NCBI GenBank assembly: GCA_947246775.1
Contig: CAMXTM010000012.1
Span: 1 to 15,303 of the forward strand
DNA length: 15,303 bases
From: an uncultured Clostridium sp.
GTDB taxonomy: Bacteria; Bacillota; Clostridia; Lachnospirales; Anaerotignaceae
Direction: 5' to 3'
In this document: piece after piece, positions 7,345 to 13,820 of the stretch
Layout of the letters: each line of letters opens with the position of its first letter
How positions within the stretch are numbered: position 1 is the stretch's first letter
The notes under the pieces: generated by a model
What the model saw: only the letters and a program-made list of their open reading frames with translations
The model's database searches: none
Told to the model about the DNA's origin: nothing
Position numbers and translations under genes: made by a program

Positions 7345-9942
7345 TTATACGATAATCAAATTTTCTCTACTGTCCGCATCTACTGTCAATACTGTTTCTG
7401 GCTCTAAGTCCTCTTGGATTATTTTTTTAGCAATCAGTGTTTCTACATACCGTTGCACATATCTTTTTAATGGTCTTGCGCCATACACTGGGTCATATCC
7501 TTTTTCAATAATCACTCTTTTTGCATTTTCTGTTACTACACAGCGAAGTTGTTTTTCTGCTAATCTCTTATTGAGGTCTTTTAATATCAAATCAATGATA
7601 TTTGTAATATTTTGCTTTGTCAAAGGTTTATAAAATACAATTTCATCTAATCTGTTCAAAAACTCTGGTCTAAAAGACTGTCGTAACAGTTCTTCTACTT
7701 TTGTTTTTGCTTCGATAGTAATTTCTCCTTGTTCATCAATGCCATCTAGCAAATAAGGAGAACCTAAATTAGAGGTTAATATAATAATCGTATTTTTAAA
7801 GTCAACCGTTCTACCTTGTGAATCTGTAATATGTCCATCGTCAAGCACTTGCAACAACACATTAAACACATCAGGGTGTGCTTTTTCTACTTCATCAAAC
7901 AGTACAACGGAGTAAGGTTTTCTTCTTACTGCCTCTGTGAGCTGACCACCTTCTTCATATCCTACATATCCCGGAGGCGCTCCTATCAAACGAGATACAG
8001 AAAATTTTTCCATATACTCTGTCATATCAATTCGAATCATATTTTTTTCATCATCAAATAAACATTCCGCAAGGGATTTTGCTAATTCTGTTTTTCCCAC
8101 GCCCGTTGGCCCTAAAAACAAAAACGAACCAATTGGTCTATTTGGGTTTTGTATACCTGCCCTACTTCTCATAATAGACTCGGAAACTTTCGTTACTGCT
8201 TCTTCTTGTCCAATGACTCTTTCATGCAATATGTCTTCCAGATGTATCAGTTTTTCTTTTTCTCCCTCCATCAGTTTTGATACAGGGATTCCTGTCCATC
8301 TTTCAATAATTCTTGCAATTTCTTCTTCTGTTACTTTGTCACGCAGTAAAGAATTTTTCATACCATTTTGTTCTACTTCTTTTTCTTTTTGCTCTAATTC
8401 TTTTTGCAGTTGTGGTAATTTTCCATATTTTAATTCGGCTGCTTTATTTAAGTCATAGTTTCTCTCTGCTGCCTCAATTTGACCATTTGTCATTTCGATT
8501 TGTTCCCTTAATTTTTGTACACTGTTAATATCCGCTTTTTCATTTTCCCATTTTGCTTTTAGCTGATTAAATTCTTGTCTGGTATCCGCAAGCTCTTTTT
8601 GTATTTCTTCTAAATGCTCTTTTGAAATTTTATCATTTTCTTTTTTGAGCGCTGCTTCTTCTATTTCATACTGTATAATTTTTCTTTGTATTACGTCTAA
8701 TTCTGTAGGCATAGAGTCAATTTCTGTACGAATCATAGCGCAAGCCTCATCAATTAAGTCAATCGCTTTATCAGGCAAAAATCTATCTGAAATATATCTG
8801 TTAGATAGAGTTGCCGCTGCAATAATCGCTTGGTCTTGGATTTTTACTCCATGATATACCTCATACCTTTCTTTTAAGCCACGCAATATTGTTATGGTAT
8901 CTTCTACTGTTGGCTCACTTACCAGCACAGGCTGAAATCTTCTTTCTAAAGCAGGGTCTTTTTCAATATACTGTTTGTATTCATTTAATGTTGTTGCGCC
9001 AATACAATGCAATTCTCCCCTTGCTAACATTGGTTTTAACAAATTGCCTGCGTCCATAGCGCCATCTGTTTTTCCAGCACCGACTATTGTATGCAATTCA
9101 TCAATAAACAATATAATTTTTCCATCGCTCTTTTTGACTTCATTTAATACTGCTTTTAATCTTTCTTCAAATTCTCCTCTAAATTTTGCACCTGCTATCA
9201 ATGAACCCATATCTAGCGAAAATATCGTTTTTTCTTTTAAGCTGTTTGGTACGTCCTGTTTTACAATTCTTTGTGCCAATCCCTCTGCAATTGCTGTTTT
9301 ACCAACACCTGGCTCTCCGATTAACACAGGATTGTTTTTGGTCTTTCTGGACAGGATTCTAATGACATTTCTAATTTCATCATCTCTGCCAATTACAGGG
9401 TCTAATTTTTGATTTCTTGCCTTTTCTACTAAATCTGTGCCATACTTTTTCAGTGCATCGTATACGGATTCAGGGCTATCACTTGTTACTCTTGTATTTC
9501 CTCTCACTTTTACCAATGCTTTTGTAAAATTCGTTCTATCTATGTCATAGTCTTCAAACACTTTTTTCATCGTTGCATTAGGACTTGTAATCAGTGACAA
9601 AAACAAATGCTCTACAGATACATATTCATCTTTCATACTATCCGCAAGTTTTTCTGCTTTTGTAAAAATTTTGTCTACATCAGCAGCAATATAGACTTTG
9701 CTTGCTTCTCTGCTTCCAGAAACATGAGGTAATTTTGAAAGTTCTTCTTCTACCCTGTTTACGATACCATTGATATTCACACCTATTTGTATCAGAAGTT
9801 CTGGTATCAGCCCTTCTTGTTGTGTCAATAAGGTATATACTAAATGCTGCTGTTCAATTTGTGGATTTTGATATTCTGCTGCAACCGTTTGTGTATTTTG
9901 TATTGCTTCAATTGATTTTTGTGTATATTTTTGCAAATTCAT
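7345..9942 (-). CDS. clpB: ATP-dependent chaperone ClpB (Hsp104 family disaggregase)
   Basis: Hexameric AAA+ disaggregase that pulls proteins out of aggregates with DnaK. It is full length at 865 residues. Seen in order: N-terminal Clp repeat domain (about 1-145); first AAA+ module with Walker A GEPGVGKT (209-216) and Walker B ILFIDE (277-282); a long charged coiled-coil middle domain (about 405-525) which separates ClpB from ClpA and ClpC; second AAA+ module with Walker A GPTGVGKT (611-618), pore-loop GYVGYEEGG, and Walker B LFDEVEKAHPDV (from about 681). No ClpP-binding tripeptide loop is evident, as expected. The ATG at 9942 has AAAAAGGAGGAT upstream. A CIRCE operator and an extended -10 promoter lie about 120-170 bases upstream, pointing to HrcA repression and heat or proteotoxic induction. 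Confidence 0.98.
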   Translation of the reverse strand: MNLQKYTQKSIEAIQNTQTVAAEYQNPQIEQQHLVYTLLTQQEGLIPELLIQIGVNINGIVNRVEEELSKLPHVSGSREASKVYIAADVDKIFTKAEKLADSMKDEYVSVEHLFLSLITSPNATMKKVFEDYDIDRTNFTKALVKVRGNTRVTSDSPESVYDALKKYGTDLVEKARNQKLDPVIGRDDEIRNVIRILSRKTKNNPVLIGEPGVGKTAIAEGLAQRIVKQDVPNSLKEKTIFSLDMGSLIAGAKFRGEFEERLKAVLNEVKKSDGKIILFIDELHTIVGAGKTDGAMDAGNLLKPMLARGELHCIGATTLNEYKQYIEKDPALERRFQPVLVSEPTVEDTITILRGLKERYEVYHGVKIQDQAIIAAATLSNRYISDRFLPDKAIDLIDEACAMIRTEIDSMPTELDVIQRKIIQYEIEEAALKKENDKISKEHLEEIQKELADTRQEFNQLKAKWENEKADINSVQKLREQIEMTNGQIEAAERNYDLNKAAELKYGKLPQLQKELEQKEKEVEQNGMKNSLLRDKVTEEEIARIIERWTGIPVSKLMEGEKEKLIHLEDILHERVIGQEEAVTKVSESIMRSRAGIQNPNRPIGSFLFLGPTGVGKTELAKSLAECLFDDEKNMIRIDMTEYMEKFSVSRLIGAPPGYVGYEEGGQLTEAVRRKPYSVVLFDEVEKAHPDVFNVLLQVLDDGHITDSQGRTVDFKNTIIILTSNLGSPYLLDGIDEQGEITIEAKTKVEELLRQSFRPEFLNRLDEIVFYKPLTKQNITNIIDLILKDLNKRLAEKQLRCVVTENAKRVIIEKGYDPVYGARPLKRYVQRYVETLIAKKIIQEDLEPETVLTVDADSRENLIIV

Positions 9943-10070
9943 AGTTATCCTCCTTTTTTAAAACTTTTTTAAACTATATCAAAAATTTATATTATCCTCT
10001 GCTACCAAAAAACATTTTGACTTTTTTTCATATAAAAGACTTCCTTTTTTATTGATTCTTTTTTATTTCG

Positions 10071-10079
10071 ATTATAGCA
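10071..10079 (-). promoter_or_regulatory. Extended -10 promoter of clpB
   Basis: The minus strand reads TGCTATAAT (10071-10079), a perfect extended -10 element. No convincing -35 hexamer is found at normal spacing because that position is occupied by the CIRCE half-site. The predicted start near 10064 gives a leader of about 120 bases (9943-10064), in which I see no further conserved element apart from the ribosome binding site. Confidence 0.7.
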
Positions 10080-10086
10080 TACACTG

Positions 10087-10113
10087 TTAGCACTCATTTG
10101 TAAAGAGTGCTAA
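10087..10113. promoter_or_regulatory. CIRCE operator (HrcA binding site)
   Basis: TTAGCACTC (10087-10095), nine bases, then GAGTGCTAA (10105-10113): an exact match to the CIRCE consensus, with one further complementary base on each side (10086/10114). It covers the -35 region of the clpB promoter, so HrcA would block polymerase. The rpiR gene on the other strand starts about 230 bases away and is less likely to be a target. Confidence 0.96.
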
Positions 10114-10211
10114 CAACATTTTTTTCACTATAAAACAATTTTTTTTGAAAAAAAGTTTACAAATTCTGTTTTTTGTATACTTTTTTTATTGAAAAGAAAA
10201 CAATATTGTGG

Positions 10212-10239
10212 TTAAATAAAAACTATAAAACTATATAAT
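10212..10239 (+). promoter_or_regulatory. Candidate promoter of the RpiR-type regulator
   Basis: A perfect TATAAT (10234-10239) has a weak TTAAAT (10212-10217) 16 bases upstream. The rest of the 400-base clpB/rpiR intergenic region is AT-rich and holds the CIRCE element, the clpB promoter and the palindrome at 10308; I see nothing else coding. Confidence 0.4.
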
Positions 10240-10307
10240 TCGTTCATATTATAGGGTGCTAATACAATTTTATTTTATAAGTCTAAATACTAATTTTTGA
10301 TAAATAA

Positions 10308-10322
10308 ATGGATACTATCCAT
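10308..10322. promoter_or_regulatory. Perfect palindrome upstream of the RpiR-type gene, candidate autoregulatory operator
   Basis: ATGGATA, one central C, TATCCAT: a perfect 7-1-7 inverted repeat that ends 20 bases before the start codon and eight bases before the GGAG ribosome binding site. It lies downstream of the candidate promoter, the position of a roadblock operator. No intrinsic-terminator T-run follows. Confidence 0.5.
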
Positions 10323-10342
10323 CAAATTTGGAGTGATAAATT

Positions 10343-11206
10343 ATGACAGAAGAATTAAGGAACCAAATGAAAGGAATACGATTGACTAAAAAAGAAAAAA
10401 TTATTGCAGAATTTGTTTTAGACCACTTTGCTGAGGCGTGTTTTATTACCTCAACAGATATGGCAAAGAGACTGCATGTGAGCGACTCCTCCGTCATTCG
10501 TTTTGCTCGCACACTTGGTTATTCTGGTTTTATGGATTTTCAAAGAAGTATTCGGAAAACTTACACTGATAGAATTAACAGTCTTTCTGAAAACATTACT
10601 GTACCATCAGAGCGTTTAAAATTAAGTATCGGGAAATTAGACCAAAACAGCATTGTAGAATCTTATTTTTCAAATATTTTAAAAAATATTAAAACACTGA
10701 TAAGTGCTAACGACATACAGGCTTTTGAGCAGGCAAGCGATACCCTCATATCTAGTCACCACAAGTACATATTGGCATCTCGTGCAAATTCAGGTACTGG
10801 TGATATGTTACTTTTATTATTAAAGCATATGCTGCCCAATGTCCATGAAACATCTTACCCCGCACTCAATGTTATAGACCATTTATCAGACATTACAGAA
10901 AATGATTGTCTAATTGCCATTAGTTTCCCTCGTTATTCTGAAATGGATTTACTAGCCGCACAAATGGCATATGATGCAGGAGCAAAAAGATTACTTTTAA
11001 CAGACAAGGCAAGCTCTCCACTGGCACAATATGCTACACAACTTTTAACAATTAGTGTAGACAGCAACACCTTTTTTAACTCTTATGTTTCTGTTGTGTT
11101 TGCTTGTGAATTGCTTTGCTCTTTTATTAGCAGAAAAGTGGGTTACTCTAATGAAGACAAACTCAAAAAAATAGACAAATACCTTTCAAAAGTGGGCTTA
11201 TTTTAA
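10343..11206 (+). CDS. RpiR/MurR-family transcriptional regulator (HTH_6 + SIS)
   Basis: 287-residue DNA-binding regulator with an N-terminal RpiR-type helix-turn-helix (about 1-77; core TSTDMAKRLHVSDSSVIRFA at 37-56, then LGYSGFMDFQ) and a C-terminal SIS sugar-phosphate-binding domain (about 125-255; contains LIAISFPRYSEMDLLAAQMA and LLTDKASSPLA). Family members sense phosphosugars and control catabolic genes, usually adjacent ones. Here no sugar transport or catabolic gene is in view: clpB is divergent and the downstream gene is convergent, so target and ligand are unknown. The start ATG has TTGGAGTGAT seven bases upstream. The palindrome at 10308-10322 may be its own operator. Confidence 0.93.
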   Translation: MTEELRNQMKGIRLTKKEKIIAEFVLDHFAEACFITSTDMAKRLHVSDSSVIRFARTLGYSGFMDFQRSIRKTYTDRINSLSENITVPSERLKLSIGKLDQNSIVESYFSNILKNIKTLISANDIQAFEQASDTLISSHHKYILASRANSGTGDMLLLLLKHMLPNVHETSYPALNVIDHLSDITENDCLIAISFPRYSEMDLLAAQMAYDAGAKRLLLTDKASSPLAQYATQLLTISVDSNTFFNSYVSVVFACELLCSFISRKVGYSNEDKLKKIDKYLSKVGLF

Positions 11207-11212
11207 TAAAGA

Positions 11213-11253
11213 AAAGAGACCTTATGTTTTGTATAAGGTCTCTTTCTATTTTT
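11213..11253. terminator. Bidirectional intrinsic terminator
   Basis: A perfect 13-bp stem (11213-11225 with 11233-11245, seven-base loop) contains the AGAGACC/GGTCTCT core. On the plus strand CTATTTTTTT follows; on the minus strand TTTTCTTTATT follows. It closes the RpiR-type gene from one side and the unknown 184-residue gene from the other. Confidence 0.9.
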
Positions 11254-11808
11254 TTATGCTCTTACATCAAAACTACCCTGCGCTTCCATTTTAACAGCAG
11301 TACCAGAATTTATCTCTTTTCTTGCTGCATGAAACGCATCATAGTAGGCAGCTTTTAATGCACTATGTACTTCTGTTTCTGCTTTTGATTCCTTTTCATG
11401 CCAGCCCACGCCTGCGGTATATGTCAGTATTTCGTCACCGTTTTTATCATACACATGAACAGCAGATCCTTTTCCTTTCGACTGGAACTTTGCTTGATAT
11501 GGCTCACCAAACATCATAGAAAGCCATCGTTCGTCAGCTTCTCTTATTGTTTTCATATCAGCCTCAGCCATAACATGGTTGACTTTTGCCATCAGTGCAG
11601 TTCTATCTGGTGCTACTTTAGCAACTTCATTTTTTCGCAAAGCAAGGAACTTATCCCCCATATAAACATTTTGTGCCGCATCTTCCTTAGCATAGGCTAT
11701 AATTTTTTCTTGTAGGGAATCCGATAGCTGCCAGTCTTTCTTAGATGATGCTTTTTCTGTCTTCTGACTTCCTAGCAAGTAGCCTGACTTAATTCCTGTT
11801 ATTCCCAT
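11254..11808 (-). CDS. Hypothetical protein, 184 residues, function unknown
   Basis: I do not recognise a characterised family. The protein is soluble and charged, with no signal peptide, no cysteine and no membrane segment. It has a low-complexity N-terminus (MGITGIKSGYLLGSQ), a helical section containing EKIIAYAKEDAAQNVYMGDKFLALRK and APDRTALMAKVNHVM, then a short beta-like section (AVHVYDKNGDEILTYTAGVGWHE) and a C-terminal helix (ALKAAYYDAFHAARKEI). It resembles hypothetical proteins I associate with Lachnospiraceae, but that is memory, not a search. Start ATG has AAAAGGAGA eight bases upstream. The gene begins 24 bases after the PepSY gene and is probably co-transcribed with it; the terminator at 11213-11253 follows. 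Confidence 0.8.
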   Translation of the reverse strand: MGITGIKSGYLLGSQKTEKASSKKDWQLSDSLQEKIIAYAKEDAAQNVYMGDKFLALRKNEVAKVAPDRTALMAKVNHVMAEADMKTIREADERWLSMMFGEPYQAKFQSKGKGSAVHVYDKNGDEILTYTAGVGWHEKESKAETEVHSALKAAYYDAFHAARKEINSGTAVKMEAQGSFDVRA

Positions 11809-11832
11809 ACAGCAGCTCTCCTTTTTATATCA

Positions 11833-12618
11833 TCAGTCATCAATTTCTGCGTCCCATTCTATGATTACACCTGTTGCCGCATCAATTTCAAACTCATACT
11901 CAATATAGCCCTCTCTCAATTCGCCCTCATACAACAATCTACCATCATCGTTATCTAATTTTATTTTGACTAAGGTTGCTTTTGGTGCTTTTGACTGTGC
12001 AATTTGTTTTGCCTGTTCTACACTAATGATGCCTGTTTGTACTGGTGTTTGTGCAACTGGTTGTTGTATTACTGGAAGTTGTACGATTGGTTGCTGTACA
12101 ACTGGTGTTTGTGGTACTACAGCAGTTTGATTTTGAACAAATTTAATTTCTCTTTCCACTATCATGCCATTTTGTGCATTGATTTGATATTTTCCTGTAA
12201 TATTATCTGCATAAAAATTTACTTTATATTCTTGCAAACCATCGTCCCACTCTAAATATACGGAAACAAATTGTGCTTGTGGTATTTCTTTTAAGACAAC
12301 ATTTTTTGCATCTTGCTCTGTCAACACTGTTTGTATACCACCTATATGACACTGTGATTCACTTTCAAATGATGTTACCTTTTGTGTTGTTTTATTGACA
12401 TCAATTTCATATGATGTTTGGTCTTTTTGACTAAATAATTTTATTTCAAATTGATTGTATTCTTCTTTTGTATTGATATGTATACTGCCCTCTGGTACAT
12501 ATGTCAAGGCAATATTTTTTGCTTGCTCTGCTGTTAATTGTGCTGCAAACACTTGCCCCATTGACAATATTGTTCCCACTGCCAATACCGCCATAAACTT
12601 TTTAAATTTCATCATCAT
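11833..12618 (-). CDS. Secreted protein with PepSY-like repeats and a Pro/Gln/Val linker
   Basis: 261 residues with an N-terminal signal peptide (KFKKFMAVLAVGTILSMGQVFA, cleavage after AxA-like VFA). Three PepSY-like units follow: about 28-90 (LTAEQAKNIALTYVPEG), about 97-158 (LTEQDAKNVVLKEIPQA) and about 198-261 (ISVEQAKQIAQSKAPKA to TGVIIEWDAEIDD). The third is the best match, with the KLDNDDGRLLYEGEL and YEFEIDAATG segments. Between the second and third lies a linker of about 30 residues made of VVQQP / VAQTPV-like repeats. PepSY domains are thought to inhibit proteases or act as extracytoplasmic chaperone-like modules. There are three successive ATGs (12618, 12615, 12612) after GGGAGG; the second or third has better spacing. 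No lipobox or wall-sorting signal is seen, so it is probably released. Confidence 0.9.
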   Translation of the reverse strand: MMMKFKKFMAVLAVGTILSMGQVFAAQLTAEQAKNIALTYVPEGSIHINTKEEYNQFEIKLFSQKDQTSYEIDVNKTTQKVTSFESESQCHIGGIQTVLTEQDAKNVVLKEIPQAQFVSVYLEWDDGLQEYKVNFYADNITGKYQINAQNGMIVEREIKFVQNQTAVVPQTPVVQQPIVQLPVIQQPVAQTPVQTGIISVEQAKQIAQSKAPKATLVKIKLDNDDGRLLYEGELREGYIEYEFEIDAATGVIIEWDAEIDD

Positions 12619-12655
12619 TGCCTCCCTTTTTCTCTCTTATTTTTTTATTTATTTT

Positions 12656-12684
12656 ATCATAGCAAAGTCATAGGAAAAAATCAA
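12656..12684 (-). promoter_or_regulatory. Promoter of the PepSY operon
   Basis: Minus strand TTGATT (12679-12684), 17-base spacer, TATGAT (12656-12661) with a TGC extension before the -10. The predicted start is about 30 bases upstream of the first start codon. Confidence 0.7.
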
Positions 12685-12731
12685 TAAAAACAACTATTTT
12701 TTTGAAAAGTATTATTATTTTTTTATTTTTT

Positions 12732-12740
12732 TGTTATACT
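12732..12740 (+). promoter_or_regulatory. Candidate extended -10 promoter of the lipoprotein gene
   Basis: TGTTATACT (12732-12740) fits an extended -10 element; the -35 region is a featureless T-rich run. Transcription from about 12747 would give a leader of about 127 bases containing the nested inverted repeats at 12773-12846. Confidence 0.45.
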
Positions 12741-12772
12741 AAATTTGTATTTGCTAAGTTTGTAATTGCTTA

Positions 12773-12846
12773 TACATTTAATATTCGAGTTTTTTCTGCG
12801 TTACTTTGTAACTACTAGGTCAAAACTCTCATAATCGTTAAATGTA
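12773..12846 (+). other. Nested inverted repeats in the lipoprotein mRNA leader (possible structured RNA)
   Basis: Three concentric perfect pairings: TACATTTAA (12773-12781) with TTAAATGTA (12838-12846); GAGTTTT (12787-12793) with AAAACTC (12822-12828); GTTAC (12800-12804) with GTAAC (12808-12812) around a TTT loop. Together they can fold into one long interrupted hairpin that ends ten bases before the GGAGG ribosome binding site. It has no T-run after it, so it is not an intrinsic terminator, and it matches no riboswitch consensus I know. Confidence 0.5.
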
Positions 12847-12873
12847 ATCACTAATAAGGAGGATAATATTATA

Positions 12874-13641
12874 ATGAAAAAATATATTGCATTATCATTA
12901 CTGATGTTAATGGTTACTGCGTGCAGCAACAATGCATCTCAGCAACCACCTACTTCACAACAATCTCCAGCGACAAATGCTGTAGATAACAATACCACAA
13001 TAGACAATACGGAAACAAATACTGCTATTGATAACACCGATACCAATGGTATAGACCCTACACTAGATAACAACGGTATCTCAAACAATGGCTTAAATAC
13101 CATTACAGAAAACGGTGGAGTATCAAACATTGGCGGTATGAACTATACTACTACTGCGACAGTAAATGCTACAACAGATACTGCTGCTGCTATGACATCA
13201 GAAACAGTAGAAAATTATTACAAAATGGTTGGAGAAGAAAAAGCAATAGAGGCAGATATTGAAAGACTAGAAAGAGACTTTGCCGCAAAACGTATTGATG
13301 CCAACACTTTACAATCTCAAAAAGCAACACTAAAACAACAAGAAAACACCTTAGAAAATCAGATTGATGCCCTAGAAAATCAAATACCGATTTCTTTGCC
13401 ACAAAACTGGGTAGATACTTCTAATATGGAACAAATGATACAAAAATTAAAAGAAGTAGAAAATTCTGATAAACAATTAGAGCTTGCTCTTGACCAAGCA
13501 GAACAAGACTATATCAATAATGCCATTACAAGAGAAGACTTTATTGCAAAGGTAATCGAATTGGAAAAACAAAAAGATATTTTAGATAAACAAGATGACT
13601 TTTTGGAAGATACTTTAGAGTCTTTAGGCTGGGACGACTAA
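12874..13641 (+). CDS. Lipoprotein with Asn/Thr-rich linker and duplicated coiled-coil segment
   Basis: 255-residue predicted lipoprotein of unknown function. The signal peptide ends in lipobox VTAC, giving lipidated C17. Residues 18 to about 108 are low complexity, rich in Asn, Thr, Asp and Gln (for example TTIDNTETNT), likely an extended spacer from the membrane. Residues about 110-250 are helical coiled coil, separated by a Pro-containing break (about 171-185). Two 36-residue segments, 133-168 and 210-245, align without gaps (ERDFAAKRIDANTLQ with EQDYINNAITREDFI), so the helical region is an internal duplication. The pattern recalls SHOCT-like short helical modules, a loose resemblance only. 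Start ATG has AAGGAGGAT about ten bases upstream. The gene stands alone, divergent from the PepSY operon. Confidence 0.88.
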   Translation: MKKYIALSLLMLMVTACSNNASQQPPTSQQSPATNAVDNNTTIDNTETNTAIDNTDTNGIDPTLDNNGISNNGLNTITENGGVSNIGGMNYTTTATVNATTDTAAAMTSETVENYYKMVGEEKAIEADIERLERDFAAKRIDANTLQSQKATLKQQENTLENQIDALENQIPISLPQNWVDTSNMEQMIQKLKEVENSDKQLELALDQAEQDYINNAITREDFIAKVIELEKQKDILDKQDDFLEDTLESLGWDD

Positions 13642-13733
13642 TTTAAAAATTTTTTAAAAAATTTGATTTTTTACTTGCTTTTTTTTATTATTTATGTTAC
13701 ATTGAAGTAGGGTATCTCTATTTATTTAAGAGA

Positions 13734-13768
13734 AAAGGGAGCATTCGCAATATTGCAATGCTCCCTTT
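13734..13768. terminator. Strong hairpin between convergent genes, probable shared terminator
   Basis: AAAGGGAGCATT (13734-13745) pairs perfectly with AATGCTCCCTTT (13757-13768); the loop is itself nearly palindromic (GCAATATTGC). On the minus strand TTTTCTCTT follows, a usable T-tract for the 13821 gene. On the plus strand the downstream bases are TATATTGCAA, less typical. Confidence 0.65.
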
Positions 13769-13781
13769 ATATTGCAACGAT

Positions 13782-13812
13782 ATAAGGCGACAGTTTTCAT
13801 TATCGCCCTATA
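13782..13812. repeat. Second hairpin in the 13642-13820 intergenic region
   Basis: TATA-A-GGCGA (13782-13790 region) pairs with TCGCC-C-TATA (13803-13812), with one A/C mismatch, around a 12-base loop. It lies directly after the stop of the minus-strand gene. It has no clear T-tract on either side; function unknown. Confidence 0.4.
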
Positions 13813-13820
13813 GCATTTAT

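Noticed and set aside
8975..9412. A 145-codon plus-strand open frame opposite clpB
   Set aside because: Antisense to the first AAA+ module of ClpB; composition and lack of a start signal mark it as a shadow.
12773..12846. Assigning the lipoprotein leader to a c-di-GMP, purine or preQ1 riboswitch
   Set aside because: None of the conserved loop or core sequences of those classes is present; only the nested stems are supported.
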